This document shows, piece by piece, positions 34,301 through 44,879 of a stretch of 64,000 bases of DNA. Numbering within the stretch: the first letter of the stretch is position 1; each line of letters starts with the position of its first letter. This stretch comes from Primulina eburnea (taxonomy: Eukaryota; Streptophyta; Magnoliopsida; Lamiales; Gesneriaceae): assembly GCF_022965805.1 (NCBI RefSeq), contig NC_133110.1, forward strand, positions 33,728,317 to 33,792,316, given 5' to 3'. The notes beneath the pieces are model-generated. The model had not been told where the DNA came from and did not search any database. It saw only the letters and a program-made list of their open reading frames with translations. Made by a program: the position numbers and the translations under genes.

Positions 34301-35212
34301 AGCGATGTAATTGTCAAACACATCGCGATCACCAATGGTATGAAACGAAGCTCCCAAATCCATAACCCAAGAATCAACAGGGCTTTCCATGGATAATAGC
34401 AGAGCATCATGTACTTCCTCAGTGACAGCATTGGCATTATTCTTCTTTGATCTGCAGTTCTTTTTCAGGTGACCAGTCTCACCACAGCTCCAGCACTTCA
34501 TATTCTTTTCAAAGATGTTTTTGTCTTTTCCATTTCTTGATTTGGATCTACCGCGCCATCGGTTGGAACTCCATTCACCACTCATGCCTCTTCCTCTGTT
34601 ATCAAGATTTAGAGCAGATCTCGATGATGTTGCTTCACCCGAGTCTTTCCTGCGAACTTCTTCAGCAAGGATTTGATCTCTAACATCATTGAGTTGTAGT
34701 TTCCCTTTTCCAACAGAATTGCTAACCGCTGCCTGCATCGGTTCCCAATTGTCTGGTAAAGACGCCAGAAGAATAAGTGCCCGAATCTCATCATCAAATT
34801 TGATGTCCACCGATGTCAGCTGAGAGACAATCGTGTTAAATTCATTTATGTGTTTACCCACCGAAGCACCTTCTCCCATTTTCAAGTTGAATAACCTTTT
34901 CATGAGATGCACTTTATTGTTTGCTGATGGCTTCTCGTACATGTCTGACAGAATGGACATCATCTCTTCTGTGGTTTTTGCCTCCGTCACGTTATGTGCC
35001 ACATTCTTTGTTAGGGTCAATCGTATGACACCTAACACCTGTCAGTCAAGAAGCTTCCAGTCATCATCCTCCATCTTTTCCGGCTTCTTTCCAGATAGAG
35101 GTTGATGCAACTTCTTACTGTACAGATAATCTCTTATCTGTAACCGCCAGAACGAAAAATCTATTCCGTCGAACTTGTTGATTCTCGGTCCCGATCCATC
35201 ATCTCCAGCCAT
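31332..35212 (-). pseudogene. Gag-Pol of C1 (TNT1-type), broken by stops
   Basis: The ATG at 35212 (MAGDDGSGPRINKFDG) starts a frame of about 1290 codons. Gag has knuckle CWSCGETGHLKKNC. The protease reads VMDLGASFH where the family has DSG, so the active-site Ser position is Leu. Integrase shows HYRLGHMSEKGM, CESCIFGK and RSDNGGEY; RT shows LYVDDMLIAG; RNase H shows TLEAEYVAVTEA. Stops: TGA at 35039 (for Arg), TAA at 33584, TAG at 32774 (for Glu), TAG at 32402 (for Gln), and a small deletion near 32115 that shifts frame. All segments are otherwise in one frame, so decay is mainly point mutation. Confidence 0.93.
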
Positions 35213-35320
35213 CAATTCTCTAGCCTTAGCAAAAAATCTAAAAAATCTTTTCTTGTGGAAGATCAGACAAACCTGCAACCACAGAGCATACTCAGAATTC
35301 TTAAGAATTTTCACAACAAG

Positions 35321-35334
35321 GCTCTGATACCAGT
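35321..35334 (-). promoter_or_regulatory. Primer binding site of C1
   Basis: Minus strand CTGGTATCAGAGC just inside the 5' LTR; initiator-methionine tRNA type. Confidence 0.85.
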
Positions 35335-35792
35335 TGTTGGAGAATTACCCTGAAGTGATGCCGACCACGATGATAATAGTATCCAAACTTGTGGAATAAA
35401 ATAATCAACAAGAACACAAAGATTTACGTGGTTCACCCAATATAGGCTACGTCCACGGAGCACTGCAACTTTTATAAATATTACAACAAGTGTATACACC
35501 AATACACTCAATATCTCACGATCCCAACCCCGAGTATACCGAGAAAATATTTTCTCTAACTCACAAAAGAGAATTCTCGCACTCAAGAAAAAAATACACC
35601 CTTTTTTTCTATGCACTCTCTTTTTATCAAAGTTGAAAAGCTTTTGATTTTGGGATACAATAACTGAAGGAGTTGAGCTCTATTTATAACCAGAATTCTT
35701 AAGCCAAAACAGAAAATCTCCCGATGTGGGATTTCATTTTCTAATTTTTTAATTCCGCGTGGGCCCCACCTCCATTAAAAACCCACCTAACA
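35335..35792 (-). repeat. 5' LTR of C1
   Basis: Begins TGTTGGAGAATTACC on the plus strand. TATAAATA on the minus strand at 35681-35688 is the likely promoter. Confidence 0.94.
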
Positions 35793-35797
35793 CTAGG

Positions 35798-36582
35798 TAC
35801 AATGGCAATGTAGTTTCTTTTGGATCTCTTTAAAATATCTCAAATTATATGGTGATGTTGAGAATCCAAAAAATTTGCAACTAATATCATGCAGTATAAG
35901 AAATGAAATAAAATTTTAAAAAAATAAATTAATTAAGAGACGTAGCAAAAAAAAACATCACAAATTGGGAAAAAAACTAATAAAATGAATAAATAAAGCA
36001 AAATAGAGGTTAAGAAACCAACCCACCAAAGCTTGAACAACCGGGAGATTATAAAAGTTTAGATTAACCTGAGTTATGAAAAATAGAGCCAACAAAAACA
36101 GTATTTCTGGGTTTTACGGAATCTGGAACAGGGAAGAAGCTTTGGAGAAAATTAACGAGTTTGAAAACTTATAATCACTTCCCACTCACCGATTTAAGGC
36201 GCTAATTTTGAGCTTTTATTGAATTCAATGGCTTCCGCGACCACCAGTCCGCCTTCCGTAGCTATTGGAGAGTTGGTGGTCGGTGGAGGCTGTGGAGCGT
36301 GGAGTGTGGCTGTGAGAAAATGAATTATTATTTAGGTTTCTCACTTTCTCGATCCAATTGTCCAAAGTAGAATTAGAGTTAAGACTATTAGTAAATAATT
36401 TTTTTATTTAACTCATGGGCCATGGGCTAACCCGAGCCCATCGGGTTAGGCCCAATTCAACCCACAGCCCGAGCGACTGTGGGCCCGAACTTAAATGGGC
36501 CAACAAAATCAAAACCCAACCCATTAAATTTTCTTGTCGGGCTGGCCCAACCCAGCGGGCCCAGCCCATATTGACAGCTCTA
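35798..36582 (-). other. Right end of the hAT element, non-coding
   Basis: 5' region of the hAT transposase gene, then CT/GA-rich DNA at about 36230-36310 and GGGCC/CCCAACCC-rich subterminal DNA at 36410-36570. No gene seen. Confidence 0.7.
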
Positions 36583-36915
36583 ACTTGCTGAGTATTTCCC
36601 AAAATACTCACCACTTACAACTTTCCCCAGATAAAATCCGATAGAACAGGTTGAGGAAGAAGAATATGATCAATTTTGGGGCTGGTGATTACTTTAAATT
36701 TCGAGATTGGCTAGTAAAGAGATTGGCTAGTAAAGAGATTTTAAATAAGACGTTTTCGCATATTTTATTTTATTTCAGTTGTAAAGACTTTGTTTTTGAG
36801 GAATTATGATTAATAAACTGGTTATCGGTTTAAACTATGCTACGAGGCTGTTAGTTTTTAATTTTGTGATTGTTAAACGACGCCGGTGTCAACTCCCGAG
36901 TTTCGGGACGTGACA
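36583..36915 (+). repeat. 3' LTR of G1, part 3 (end)
   Basis: Starts with the right hAT TSD and ends GGGACGTGACA; 36632 onward matches the window's first 289 bases. Confidence 0.88.
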
Positions 36916-38350
36916 GGATTGGCTTGGGATGTAATAGAAGTCGTAGGAAGCGAAATGATGTCGAATTGTTGTATTGAAGTTGCTTGTCGATGCTTAGGGA
37001 CGTTTGGGGTGTTTGTATGTGTTTAAATCAATGTAATAACATCCTAGGATGAGTCTCGAGGTGTTGGTTCATGGTCCTTAGGCTTGGATTGAAATGGTGA
37101 ATGATTAAGTTAGTGAATTTTCGTGAATTTACAAATACAGAGGATACCCGGACCCCGACACAGAGTTCGTGTCCTTTTTCCTTCAAAAATACGAAATTTC
37201 AGTGTCTACCCGGACCCGTTCAAGGGCCGCTACACGGGGCCCGTGTACCCCCTCTTAAAAAAATTAAAAAAAATTAATATTTTTTAGGATTTGCTTTGGG
37301 TTCTATATCATGGTTTAGTACGATGATTACAATTTATTTATGTAAAAATATAGGATTTGTTTTGGGGTTCTATATCATGGCTTATTACGATTATTAAATG
37401 AGGTCAAGTCCCGAGTGATCTAGAATGTCATAAGCTATTTATTTACTTCAGTGGAGAGCACGAGTTACCTACGTATAAGTTATGCAAGATAAGTATTTGA
37501 ACTCATGTTAGTATGTGCAGCAACGGCCCCAAGTGAGATCCAACAAATCCCTCAACGCCAAGTAATTATGTTGACGTGCAAAAGAAAATATTTTAAGTTT
37601 TTGAGTTATGCTAAATGTTTTGTGACCAAATTATGAATGTGTTTGGAAGTCGGTGAACGTGGCCGAGGACCTCTCCACCTCGTTAAATTATGAGCGTGTT
37701 TAGATCAGGATTGAAAATTGTTAAATTATAAAAGGGACCAATCCACCCGTTAAATTATGAACGTGGATCTCATGTATGTGGCAGTGGATCTTCCCTATCA
37801 GCCAAGTACTGTGGTTTAGTCTGATCAGGCGAAATATGTCATGGGTCACTTGCTTTGAAACATCCTCTACGCAAAATGATGAAGTTATGTAAGTACAAGT
37901 ATGCAAGCATGTTTATGAAAGTTTCAAGCTATGGCACGTCTATGATATTTATGTATGTTCAAGTTTATTGCAAGTTCAAATTTTATTATGTACGCTCTAT
38001 TTTGAAATTGCTTGTGGTTTTATTACGTATTATTCGTTACTTTCAGTTTATACGTGTTGAGTATTTAGACTCACTAGACTTGATCAATGCAGGTGAGGAT
38101 GATTATGAGGAGACTAGGGGTGGTGACCAAGGGGCAGGCTTGGACTAAGCAGGAGGATAGACCCGAGGACCGCCCAAATTTTTAGTTTTGGGAAAATGTT
38201 CAAATACTTTTGTCAAACTTAAATTTTTAGATCCTTCGTTGCAATAGATTTTTGAGACGTACATTTTATTTTATCAAACTTTGGATGTTCATGATTTATT
38301 TAAGAATTTTTAATTCTTCCGCAAATTTTAAGTAGTAATAAGTACGGTAC
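36916..38350 (+). repeat. Decayed gypsy LTR-like sequence
   Basis: Has traits of a gypsy LTR: GACCCGG/CACGGGGCCCGTG words near 37150-37250, then TTTAGACTCACTAG and TGCAGGTGAGGATGATTATG near 38065-38105. The 97-codon frame at 37855-38148 lies inside it. No LTR ends, TSD or internal protein are seen. Assignment is by general resemblance only. Confidence 0.4.
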
Positions 38351-39399
38351 GTTACCGTTCAAGTCTATATATACAACTCCTTGATATTTTATTCAACCGA
38401 TACGACACAACTAACATTATTGACCGTCGTTGGCAGTTGAGAGTATCCTAGGCACTGGCAATGCATAAGCTTAAATCCTAGCAGGTTCATGTAGTACTAG
38501 CTCTGGCTGAGCAGAAAGAAATGGCTCCAAATAGAAACCATAATTTTGATGATCATTGAAGGGAAGATGGTACTTGAATACAATCTTCATCATGAATTAG
38601 CTCTCTGACATTTTCAAACAAAATAACTAAATTATAATACATTTTTTGGAAAAAAAATTCCTTTCTCCCCAGTATTTTGTATCCATTATTCATTTCAATA
38701 ATTTGACAACAAAAAATTTACGATTAATTTTTTACAAAATAAAAATATATCTCAGTAATAAATAATAAAGTCGATATAAATTTTATCATATCATAAAAAC
38801 TAAAAACCTAATAAAAATTCGATTTAAAACAAAATAAAAAAATTGACATTGCTTTCAAAAAGAGATGATGAATGACATAAAAACCTTTTATTTGTTTGTA
38901 ATCAATCACTCTTCTGTCCCAAATATAAATGTTATATTTTCTTTGTCATTCATCACAAATATGTAATTAAATATCTATATTTAACATTATTTTCTCTAAT
39001 TTTTTATTAATATTCTCTTATTTATTTAATATATTAGTTATTTTCAATAAATTTTTATATCATATTAAAATTCTGGTCTAAGTACATACACAACTCGATG
39101 ACATATATTTTTTTTTCAATTAAGTAACTAATTGTTGAGTTGAATATCTATTTAAATCAATTTGTTTTTTTTTTAAACTCAAATATATACTTCTGTTACA
39201 TGTAGTAAAATGGTTGACGACAAATATATCGGATGTGTTTGTAACTTTTTTTAAAAAAAATTATGAATTTTTTCTGTATTTTTTTTTTAAATCGATTATT
39301 ATTTTTCCTCTCCTAGTATGGGACGTCAAATTTTGGATGAGTTCTCATATTCGAGATTAATTATTAGCAAAATAGAAAATTTTATAATCATTTTAGGCA
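38351..39399. other. AT-rich intergenic DNA
   Basis: No coding sequence recognised. About 38430-38620 is less AT-rich and may be a relic of something, but I cannot identify it. Confidence 0.5.
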
Positions 39400-39570
39400 A
39401 AAAATTGTATGAGACGCTCTCACGGGTCGTATTTTGCGAGATAAATATCTTATTTGGGTTATCTATTAAAAATTATTATTTTTTATGCTGAGTTGTGAAT
39501 ATCGATAGAGTTGAGCCGTCTCACAGATAAAAATTCGTGAAATCGTTTCACGAGAGATCTGCTCATCATT
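39400..39570. repeat. MITE-like repeat with GAGACG-CTCTCAC ends
   Basis: The left end TGAGACGCTCTCACGGGTCG and the right end TCGTTTCACGAGAGATCTGC form an imperfect inverted repeat, with TGAGCCGTCTCACAGATAAA inside. This resembles the abundant plant repeats built on GTGAGACGGTCTCACG. Decayed; no clear TSD. Confidence 0.5.
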
Positions 39571-39911
39571 TTATGAGTTGTGAATACTATGTGACGTCAA
39601 ATTTGGACGAGTTCTCGGATTGAAGACCAATCATAACGAATCTTGTCGCTAAAAAAAATTACATGTAGTAAAATGACAACTGGTATTAAATGGAGGGGCA
39701 AATTTGCAATTAAGCCAACACGAAAACAAGAAATAGTTCCTTAATTGAAATTTGTATCCTCCTCTCCTTCAGCGTCCATATAACCGGACGGATTTGGAGG
39801 TGGGCGGCTTCCACGAACGATTATCCCCAAAATTCACGAATTCAGAAACCTTTGATTCAGTTGTTGAGGTTTTGTTTCGATTCAATTGAATACGAAGCAA
39901 GAGCTAAGCTA
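39571..39911 (+). promoter_or_regulatory. Upstream region of the DUF3353 gene
   Basis: Contains a TATA-like CCATATAACC at about 39776-39786, some 130 nt before the ATG. No firm cis-elements identified. Confidence 0.35.
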
Positions 39912-42187
39912 ATGGCTTCTGCTCTTCTTTCGAACCCTACCTTAATTTCCTCTCCTTTCCTCGGCCAACGGCTGTAAGCTGGTGTTTGATTTTGTATTTT
40001 GTCAATTGTGGACAATTTTCTAGTTATTTTGTTCACCGACTCTTTGTTTCGTTGTGCAGCTCGATATGGGGTAATTCGAAGAAAATTGAGCCATGTTGCT
40101 TGATCTTTAGGGGCCCTAGATGCTCATTAGATGCGTCGTATGGAGGTAAATGTCTTTAATGAGAAGAACTGTTGTCATTTTTCACGAAGCCGGGGGTGAC
40201 ACCTAATTCCATTTTTTAGCTGTTAGTCGGAGGTATAAGGATGTTCGCGACATTGAGTTATATCATGATGTTTTTATGCGTACATACTTATCATGTTCTT
40301 AGGCAAATTTTGGAGCGTTCAGTTAGGCTATAATGTTGATGACATGTGTAATGCTGACCCAAATAAATTATATCCTGAAGTGGCATCTGTTTTTTGTCAT
40401 TTAAGTTTTATTTTTTGAAGTGGAATGGTTTACGAGGACACCGTTTGACTCTTATTCCATTGACTTGTATGTAGTTTTTAGTTTTAGGTATAAAATGCAT
40501 GGTAGTGCTATAGTTGTATTGGGGTGGAGCTGGAACCCATGATTATGGTGAAACTATGATTTTTCTTATTCTTTTGGACATTGCAAATATATGAGGTATC
40601 TTGTCTCACATTTATTAAGACTTTTTTATGCCTTTTTTTTTGGGAATCACCGTAGGAAACATTTTGAGATTTTCTCGAATGAATATTTGGAATCCTTATA
40701 AACGCCTTGGTATACCTGTTGATGCATCTGAGGAAGAAATTTGGAGTGCACGGAACTTTTTGTTGGACCAATATGCTGGTCATGAGAGAAGTGTAGAATC
40801 AGTTGAAGCTGCATTCGAGAAACTGCTGATGACCAGCTTCAAGAATAGGAAAAAAACCAAGATCAACTTAAAGACCCAGCTAAAGAAGAAGGTCGAAGAA
40901 TCTCCACCCTGGGTTAAGAACTTACTCAGTTTTGTGGAGGTTCCTCCTTCTGTAATCATTTTAAGAAGGTTGTTCCTGTTTTCATTCATGGCATGCTGGA
41001 GTGTGATGAACTCAGCTGAAGCTGGACCTGCTTTCCAGGTCTGTTTTACTTTTGTGTTTTGTTCACAAAGTCAGTACTTAATTTCTGTCACCTGGTTTTA
41101 ACTGGCATGATCTGAAGATAATCTTAAATGTTAGAGCTAGTTTGTTGGAAGGTTTTATTAATGAGTTTTTGAGGTCTTAGTCGATTGCAAAATTTGCATT
41201 ATATCTTGTAATCTAATCTCATTCTGTAAAAGTATTACTTTTGATATTTACCTTCCAATGAAATTTCATTCACAAATTTGAGATGGTATTTATCATACAT
41301 TCAGATAGTAGGACTCCATTAATCACTCAATTGATTTCTAGTATGACTAAAATTGGCAGTGCATGAGATGCTTAAAGCACTTCCACCCAATGTCCATCTT
41401 CACAAGTCTCACTTCTTCTCAACTCCTCTGGTATCACACTGTATCTTAATAGGAAATATGTGATCTCCAACAGTATTATCTGACATAATGTTAGTTATTA
41501 CTATGTGATACGTATTTTAAATCACTTCAGTATATCTAGGAAAAATCCTTTTTTTAGACACTAGCCATAGCTTCTCTTGATGCTTCTTTTATACGTATTT
41601 CAACTTAATGACTATCATAGGGTGGTCTCTTATTGCTTATCTACATCTCTTCATTCCTGTAGTATAAACCCCAACTGATATTTGAAAATTGTATGAATTA
41701 TCAGTCTTTGCCTCATGGCTTACAATATCTGACCATTTGAAAGATTTAACAATTGACTTCATGCTATTGTTGATGCAACTTTCTTTTGTTATAAAGAAGA
41801 TTGCAACGCTGTTTTGAAAAGTCTGTACTTCATGTATCAAATACAAACTTATTTTCAATTTCAGGTCGCATTATCTTTGGCCGCCTGCATATACTTCCTC
41901 AATGACAAGAGCAAAAGCTTGCCTAGAGCTGCCATTTTTGGGTGAGTTACGTGTGGCAAAAACTTCACGTCCCCTTACTTTATCTTATGCAACCTGTAGC
42001 TCTCTTACTTGATGAGAATTTTTAACTGAATTTCAGATTTGGAGCTCTTGTAGTGGGTTGGATTAGTGGTTCTTTAGTGATTCCGCTCATTCCATCATCT
42101 TTGTTGCAGCCGACTTGGACGCTTGAACTTCTAACATCGCTGGTAGTGTATATTTTCTTGTTTTTAGCCTGTACGTTTCTGAAATGA
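39912..42187 (+). CDS. Plastid CPP1-family J-like membrane protein (DUF3353), five exons
   Basis: Exons: 39912-39973, 40060-40145, 40656-41038, 41865-41941, 42037-42187. All introns are GT-AG and phases fit, giving 252 residues. Residues 1-55, rich in S, L and basic residues, look like a chloroplast transit peptide. Residues 60-115 ([20 protein letters not shown]) are J-domain-like without the HPD motif (HERS instead). After [15 protein letters not shown] come about four membrane segments (154-169, 176-190, 200-222, 233-250). This is the layout of the CHAPERONE-LIKE PROTEIN OF POR1 family, one member of which helps stabilise protochlorophyllide oxidoreductase. Which paralog this is cannot be told. 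It converges with the tetraspanin gene. Confidence 0.9.
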
Positions 42188-42672
42188 AACTATGCCGATG
42201 CTGGTGGTGTGTAGAAATTGCAAAAGATTCTTGTAGAATGTTTTGATGCTTTGGTACTAGCTATATGATTAAGATTGCGAATTGCGATAGTCGCCCTGAA
42301 ATGCAAATGCTATTCCAATGTGATTTACATTTTACGTTGCATTTCATCAATAAAAAATTTGTGTCCACTTCATCAATGGGTAATTCTGGGTTTTTTGGAA
42401 AAACACGAATTTGGGGCAGATAAACGCAATCCAACATTCAAAGTGGAAAACATAAAAAAAGGTAAAATATTCCTATATAACAAGAAGATAAACCAGGCTT
42501 CATGTGCTTCATAAAACATAAATTCTTAAGTCATGCAACAACAAATGGTCATCATTCGTTAATACATAAATAACAACAGAATTAGCTACGAATAGTTGGT
42601 GCATACTATTTCACATCAAACATAGGGTGTCTGTACTTGATAAAAACCTAATGCAAATTCTTATACATCCGA
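42188..42672. other. Shared 3' intergenic region of two convergent genes
   Basis: 485 bp between the two stop codons. AATAAA at 42349-42354 (plus), 162 nt after the DUF3353 stop, is a possible poly(A) signal. No further gene seen. Confidence 0.5.
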
Positions 42673-43855
42673 TCAAGGACCTGGCCTATGCTTCCAGTAT
42701 CCTCCATTGGATTTGTTGTTTCTGAGAGCACAGCAACCGACGGAGTAAACCATGGTGACGAAAACGAGCATACAAACATTGATGATCGCCAACAACCTCC
42801 ATTCCCTCTTGATGTTTTCCAGAACGGCTCCTTTGCATGACTCGCAGTCGAAGCAGAGCTGGGTCTGGACATTGCTCCACGCCTTGCAATCAGGGTCAGG
42901 TTGCGCTGGACCGGCTTTCGGCACGGTCCAGAATGTGGCATTCTGGAACTGGAAGCCACAGTAATTCGGTGGCTTGCAGCAACCAGACTGGTAATCAATG
43001 TTGACAATTAACATCATCATGAAGAATTATATATTTATATATTAGTGAGAATCATAAGCCTAAAAGCAACAGGATCATAAGGAAAGTTCGAAGTTCAATC
43101 AAAGAAAAAAATATTTAAATTTCACGCATAATTTTTCAAAATGCTCGTTTTATTTTTGAAATTTACTGGCACATCTCGCTCATTTTTGTAACACAAGATT
43201 CACAACGAATGTTTATAAAATCTATCAGTATTACGTATTTCATAAATTTCTTCTGCTTCTAATTAACATATTAAAATTTCAAAAATTCTTACCCAATTTT
43301 TCTTTTCGAAAACAAACTTGTACAGATATGAATCAAACATATATATATAACAATTAAAACCTGAATAGGAGTCAAATGTTGTCTGTAAAACTCCTCTTCT
43401 TTGCCAGCCTCAATGCTTTGGCACAATCTCACGCCAACCAAGCAACTCTTGATCTCATCCCAGTTCTCTGCATTAATCACGTACTTCTGCATCCACCTCG
43501 AATAATCTCCAAGCTTGTGATCCCCCACACCTCTGTTCGAAAGCACTCTCCCGACGCCTTTGTTCGTCACGATGATCGTGAAGATCGTGAACACTATGAG
43601 CCCGACGATGAGCAAGAACAACACCAACAGATAAAACCACATGAACACGGAGATGCGGCAGCACGATCCCAACAGACCCGACACCGAGACAACAAGCAAG
43701 GCGATCCCGAGCAGGAGGAGGGGCATCTTGAGGATCCTTTGGCACGCCGACTCCGAGTTCACGTGGAAGTAGAGGGAGAACCCAATGGCGGACAATGCCA
43801 GCAGAAGGGTCACGACGTTGAGGCCCGTGATGATGCCGTTGCTGATTTTCGCCAT
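42673..43855 (-). CDS. Tetraspanin (plant TET7/8/9-like), two exons
   Basis: Exon 1 is 43855-43361 and exon 2 is 42987-42673, with a 373-nt GT-AG intron in phase 0, giving 269 residues. Four membrane segments are visible: about 8-30, 43-66, 72-97, and near the C-terminus (LAIINVCMLVFVTMVYSVG). The large extracellular loop has GCCKPP, further cysteines (CKAW, CFDCESC) and a possible N-glycosylation site NAT. LGDYSRWMQKYV in that loop is typical of the plant family. Tetraspanins organise plasma-membrane microdomains, and the TET8 type marks plant extracellular vesicles. Length fits Arabidopsis TET8 relatives. The plus-strand ORF at 43376-43873 is its shadow. Confidence 0.95.
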
Positions 43856-44240
43856 CTTTTCGTCGTCGAATGACGTCTTGAGGAGAGGAAATGATGATCA
43901 GATCCGTAGAGGAAAACTCTGACCAAGATCTGATTTACGAAGGTTTTTCTTCTGCCCTTTTTTTGTGTTTTTGGCTGTGAAGAAGAAAAGGAATGGAGAA
44001 CGTAAAATGGCCAGAAAAATACGGCAAGAATGGTGGAATGCAGCGGTCTTATATTGCAAAGGTTTTGACAAAGGAAAAAAAAAACGGTTTGTTTCGGGTG
44101 AGGTTTGAGTGATTTGACCGATTTTGCCCTGGAGGAGTTGTTCGGAAACTCCTAGGTTTGCGTGACTTGGCACGATGACGTGGACGGATAGAGAGTTGCC
44201 ACGTCGCGCAACCGTTATTCTTGGATACGCACGTGGTCGC
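43856..44240 (-). promoter_or_regulatory. 5' UTR and promoter of the tetraspanin gene
   Basis: Minus-strand ATATAAGA at about 44048-44054 is a plausible TATA box, about 190 nt before the ATG. Upstream lie several ACGT-core boxes (GATGACGTGGAC, GCCACGTCGC, GCACGTGGTC at about 44174-44236), the class bound by bZIP/ABRE factors. This hints at stress or abscisic-acid response; inference only. Confidence 0.5.
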
Positions 44241-44879
44241 TATTTCTGTAAACGTGGGGGTATGTTATGTAAATTTCTTTTTTTTTTAATTATTATTTTA
44301 AAAAAACAGTTATTAATAACTTAACTCGATAATTTGTAATTAATTAATTAATTTAAAACATATTAAATTAGTCGTTCGACTGGAACAACGTGAGATTGAG
44401 AACACATTGACTCTGTTTTGTGAAAATATGTTAGCAATAACTAGAAATGTGATTATTGCTATACTATTTATACTTATAAAAAGTATATTATATTTATTGA
44501 GTGAGTGAGTGAGTGAGTGAGTTTTCCAGTGAAATTGTCAAAATAAATCTGCTTTGTGATATTTCTTACACTTGATCTTGAAAATAAACACAAGAACTGG
44601 TCTCTTAGATTACTTCAATTGTGTGAGAAAGTTGGTCAGATGAAGTTGGTAACATCATCTCATGCTGATGTCTGTGTTGATAATTTTATTGTATATTCTA
44701 ACTATATTGAGATGATGTTACATAGATAAATGTGAAAATATTAAGTTTTCATTTCATTTAATAATTTGGGATTTTAAACATAATTATTACATACTAAAAA
44801 ATATAATTGGTCCGGTACTATTTCACAAGAAATTTGATCTTTTTCTATTTTATTTTCACTTGAGTTATAGTGGTTTCTG
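44241..44879. other. AT-rich intergenic DNA with a GAGT microsatellite
   Basis: Only a short (TGAG)n tract at 44498-44522 stands out. No coding sequence. Confidence 0.6.

Larger units (their letters stand above)
30803..35792 (-). mobile_element. Tork-like Ty1/copia element C1
   Basis: Two 458-bp LTRs, TSD CTAGG at 30798-30802 and 35793-35797. The internal order on the minus strand is gag, protease, integrase, RT, RNase H. The LTRs differ at about 9 positions (about 2%), so it is older than T1 and the SIRE-like element. It is complete in layout but its polyprotein frame has several stops. It lies upstream of the hAT transposase. Confidence 0.95.
26112..36582 (-). mobile_element. hAT transposon carrying two nested insertions
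   Basis: Terminal inverted repeats TAGAGCTGTCAAT (26112) and its complement (to 36582) match over 13 bp. The flanks ATTTGCTG (26104-26111) and ACTTGCTG (36583-36590) are an 8-bp TSD with one mismatch, the hAT hallmark. GGGCC/CGGGTTGGG-rich subterminal DNA lies at both ends. A hAT transposase pseudogene lies between on the minus strand. Removing the solo LTR (26989-28607) and the copia element (30803-35792) leaves about 3.9 kb, a normal hAT length. Confidence 0.93.
1..36915 (+). mobile_element. Old Ty3/gypsy element G1, host of most left-block insertions
   Basis: The visible 5' LTR end (1-289) and the segment 36632-36915 are clearly homologous and both end in GGGACGTGACA, so they are the two LTRs of one element. 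Between them, once nested insertions are set aside, come a primer binding site, a coiled-coil ORF, gag, an RNase H remnant, an integrase N-terminal remnant, a polypurine tract and the 3' LTR start at 13153. Protease, reverse transcriptase and most of integrase are missing, so G1 is internally deleted and could not move by itself. The coding order gag, RNase H, INT and the Retrotrans_gag-like protein fit a gypsy chromovirus-type element; the lineage is not certain. The element begins left of the window, so its TSD cannot be checked. Confidence 0.85.

Noticed and set aside
32680..35105. Plus-strand ORFs over C1
   Set aside because: All are shadows of the minus-strand copia gag-pol, which shows clear domains in order.
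36225..36330. Host exon starting ATGGCTTCCGCGACC
   Set aside because: Lies inside the hAT right end, has no continuing frame or splice partners; likely hAT 5' region.
37855..38148. 97-codon ORF on the plus strand
   Set aside because: AT-rich, lies within an LTR-like stretch, with no recognisable domain; kept only as part of the repeat.
43376..43873. 165-codon ORF on the plus strand
   Set aside because: It lies exactly opposite tetraspanin exon 1, which has clear family motifs and splice sites; this is a shadow of biased codons.
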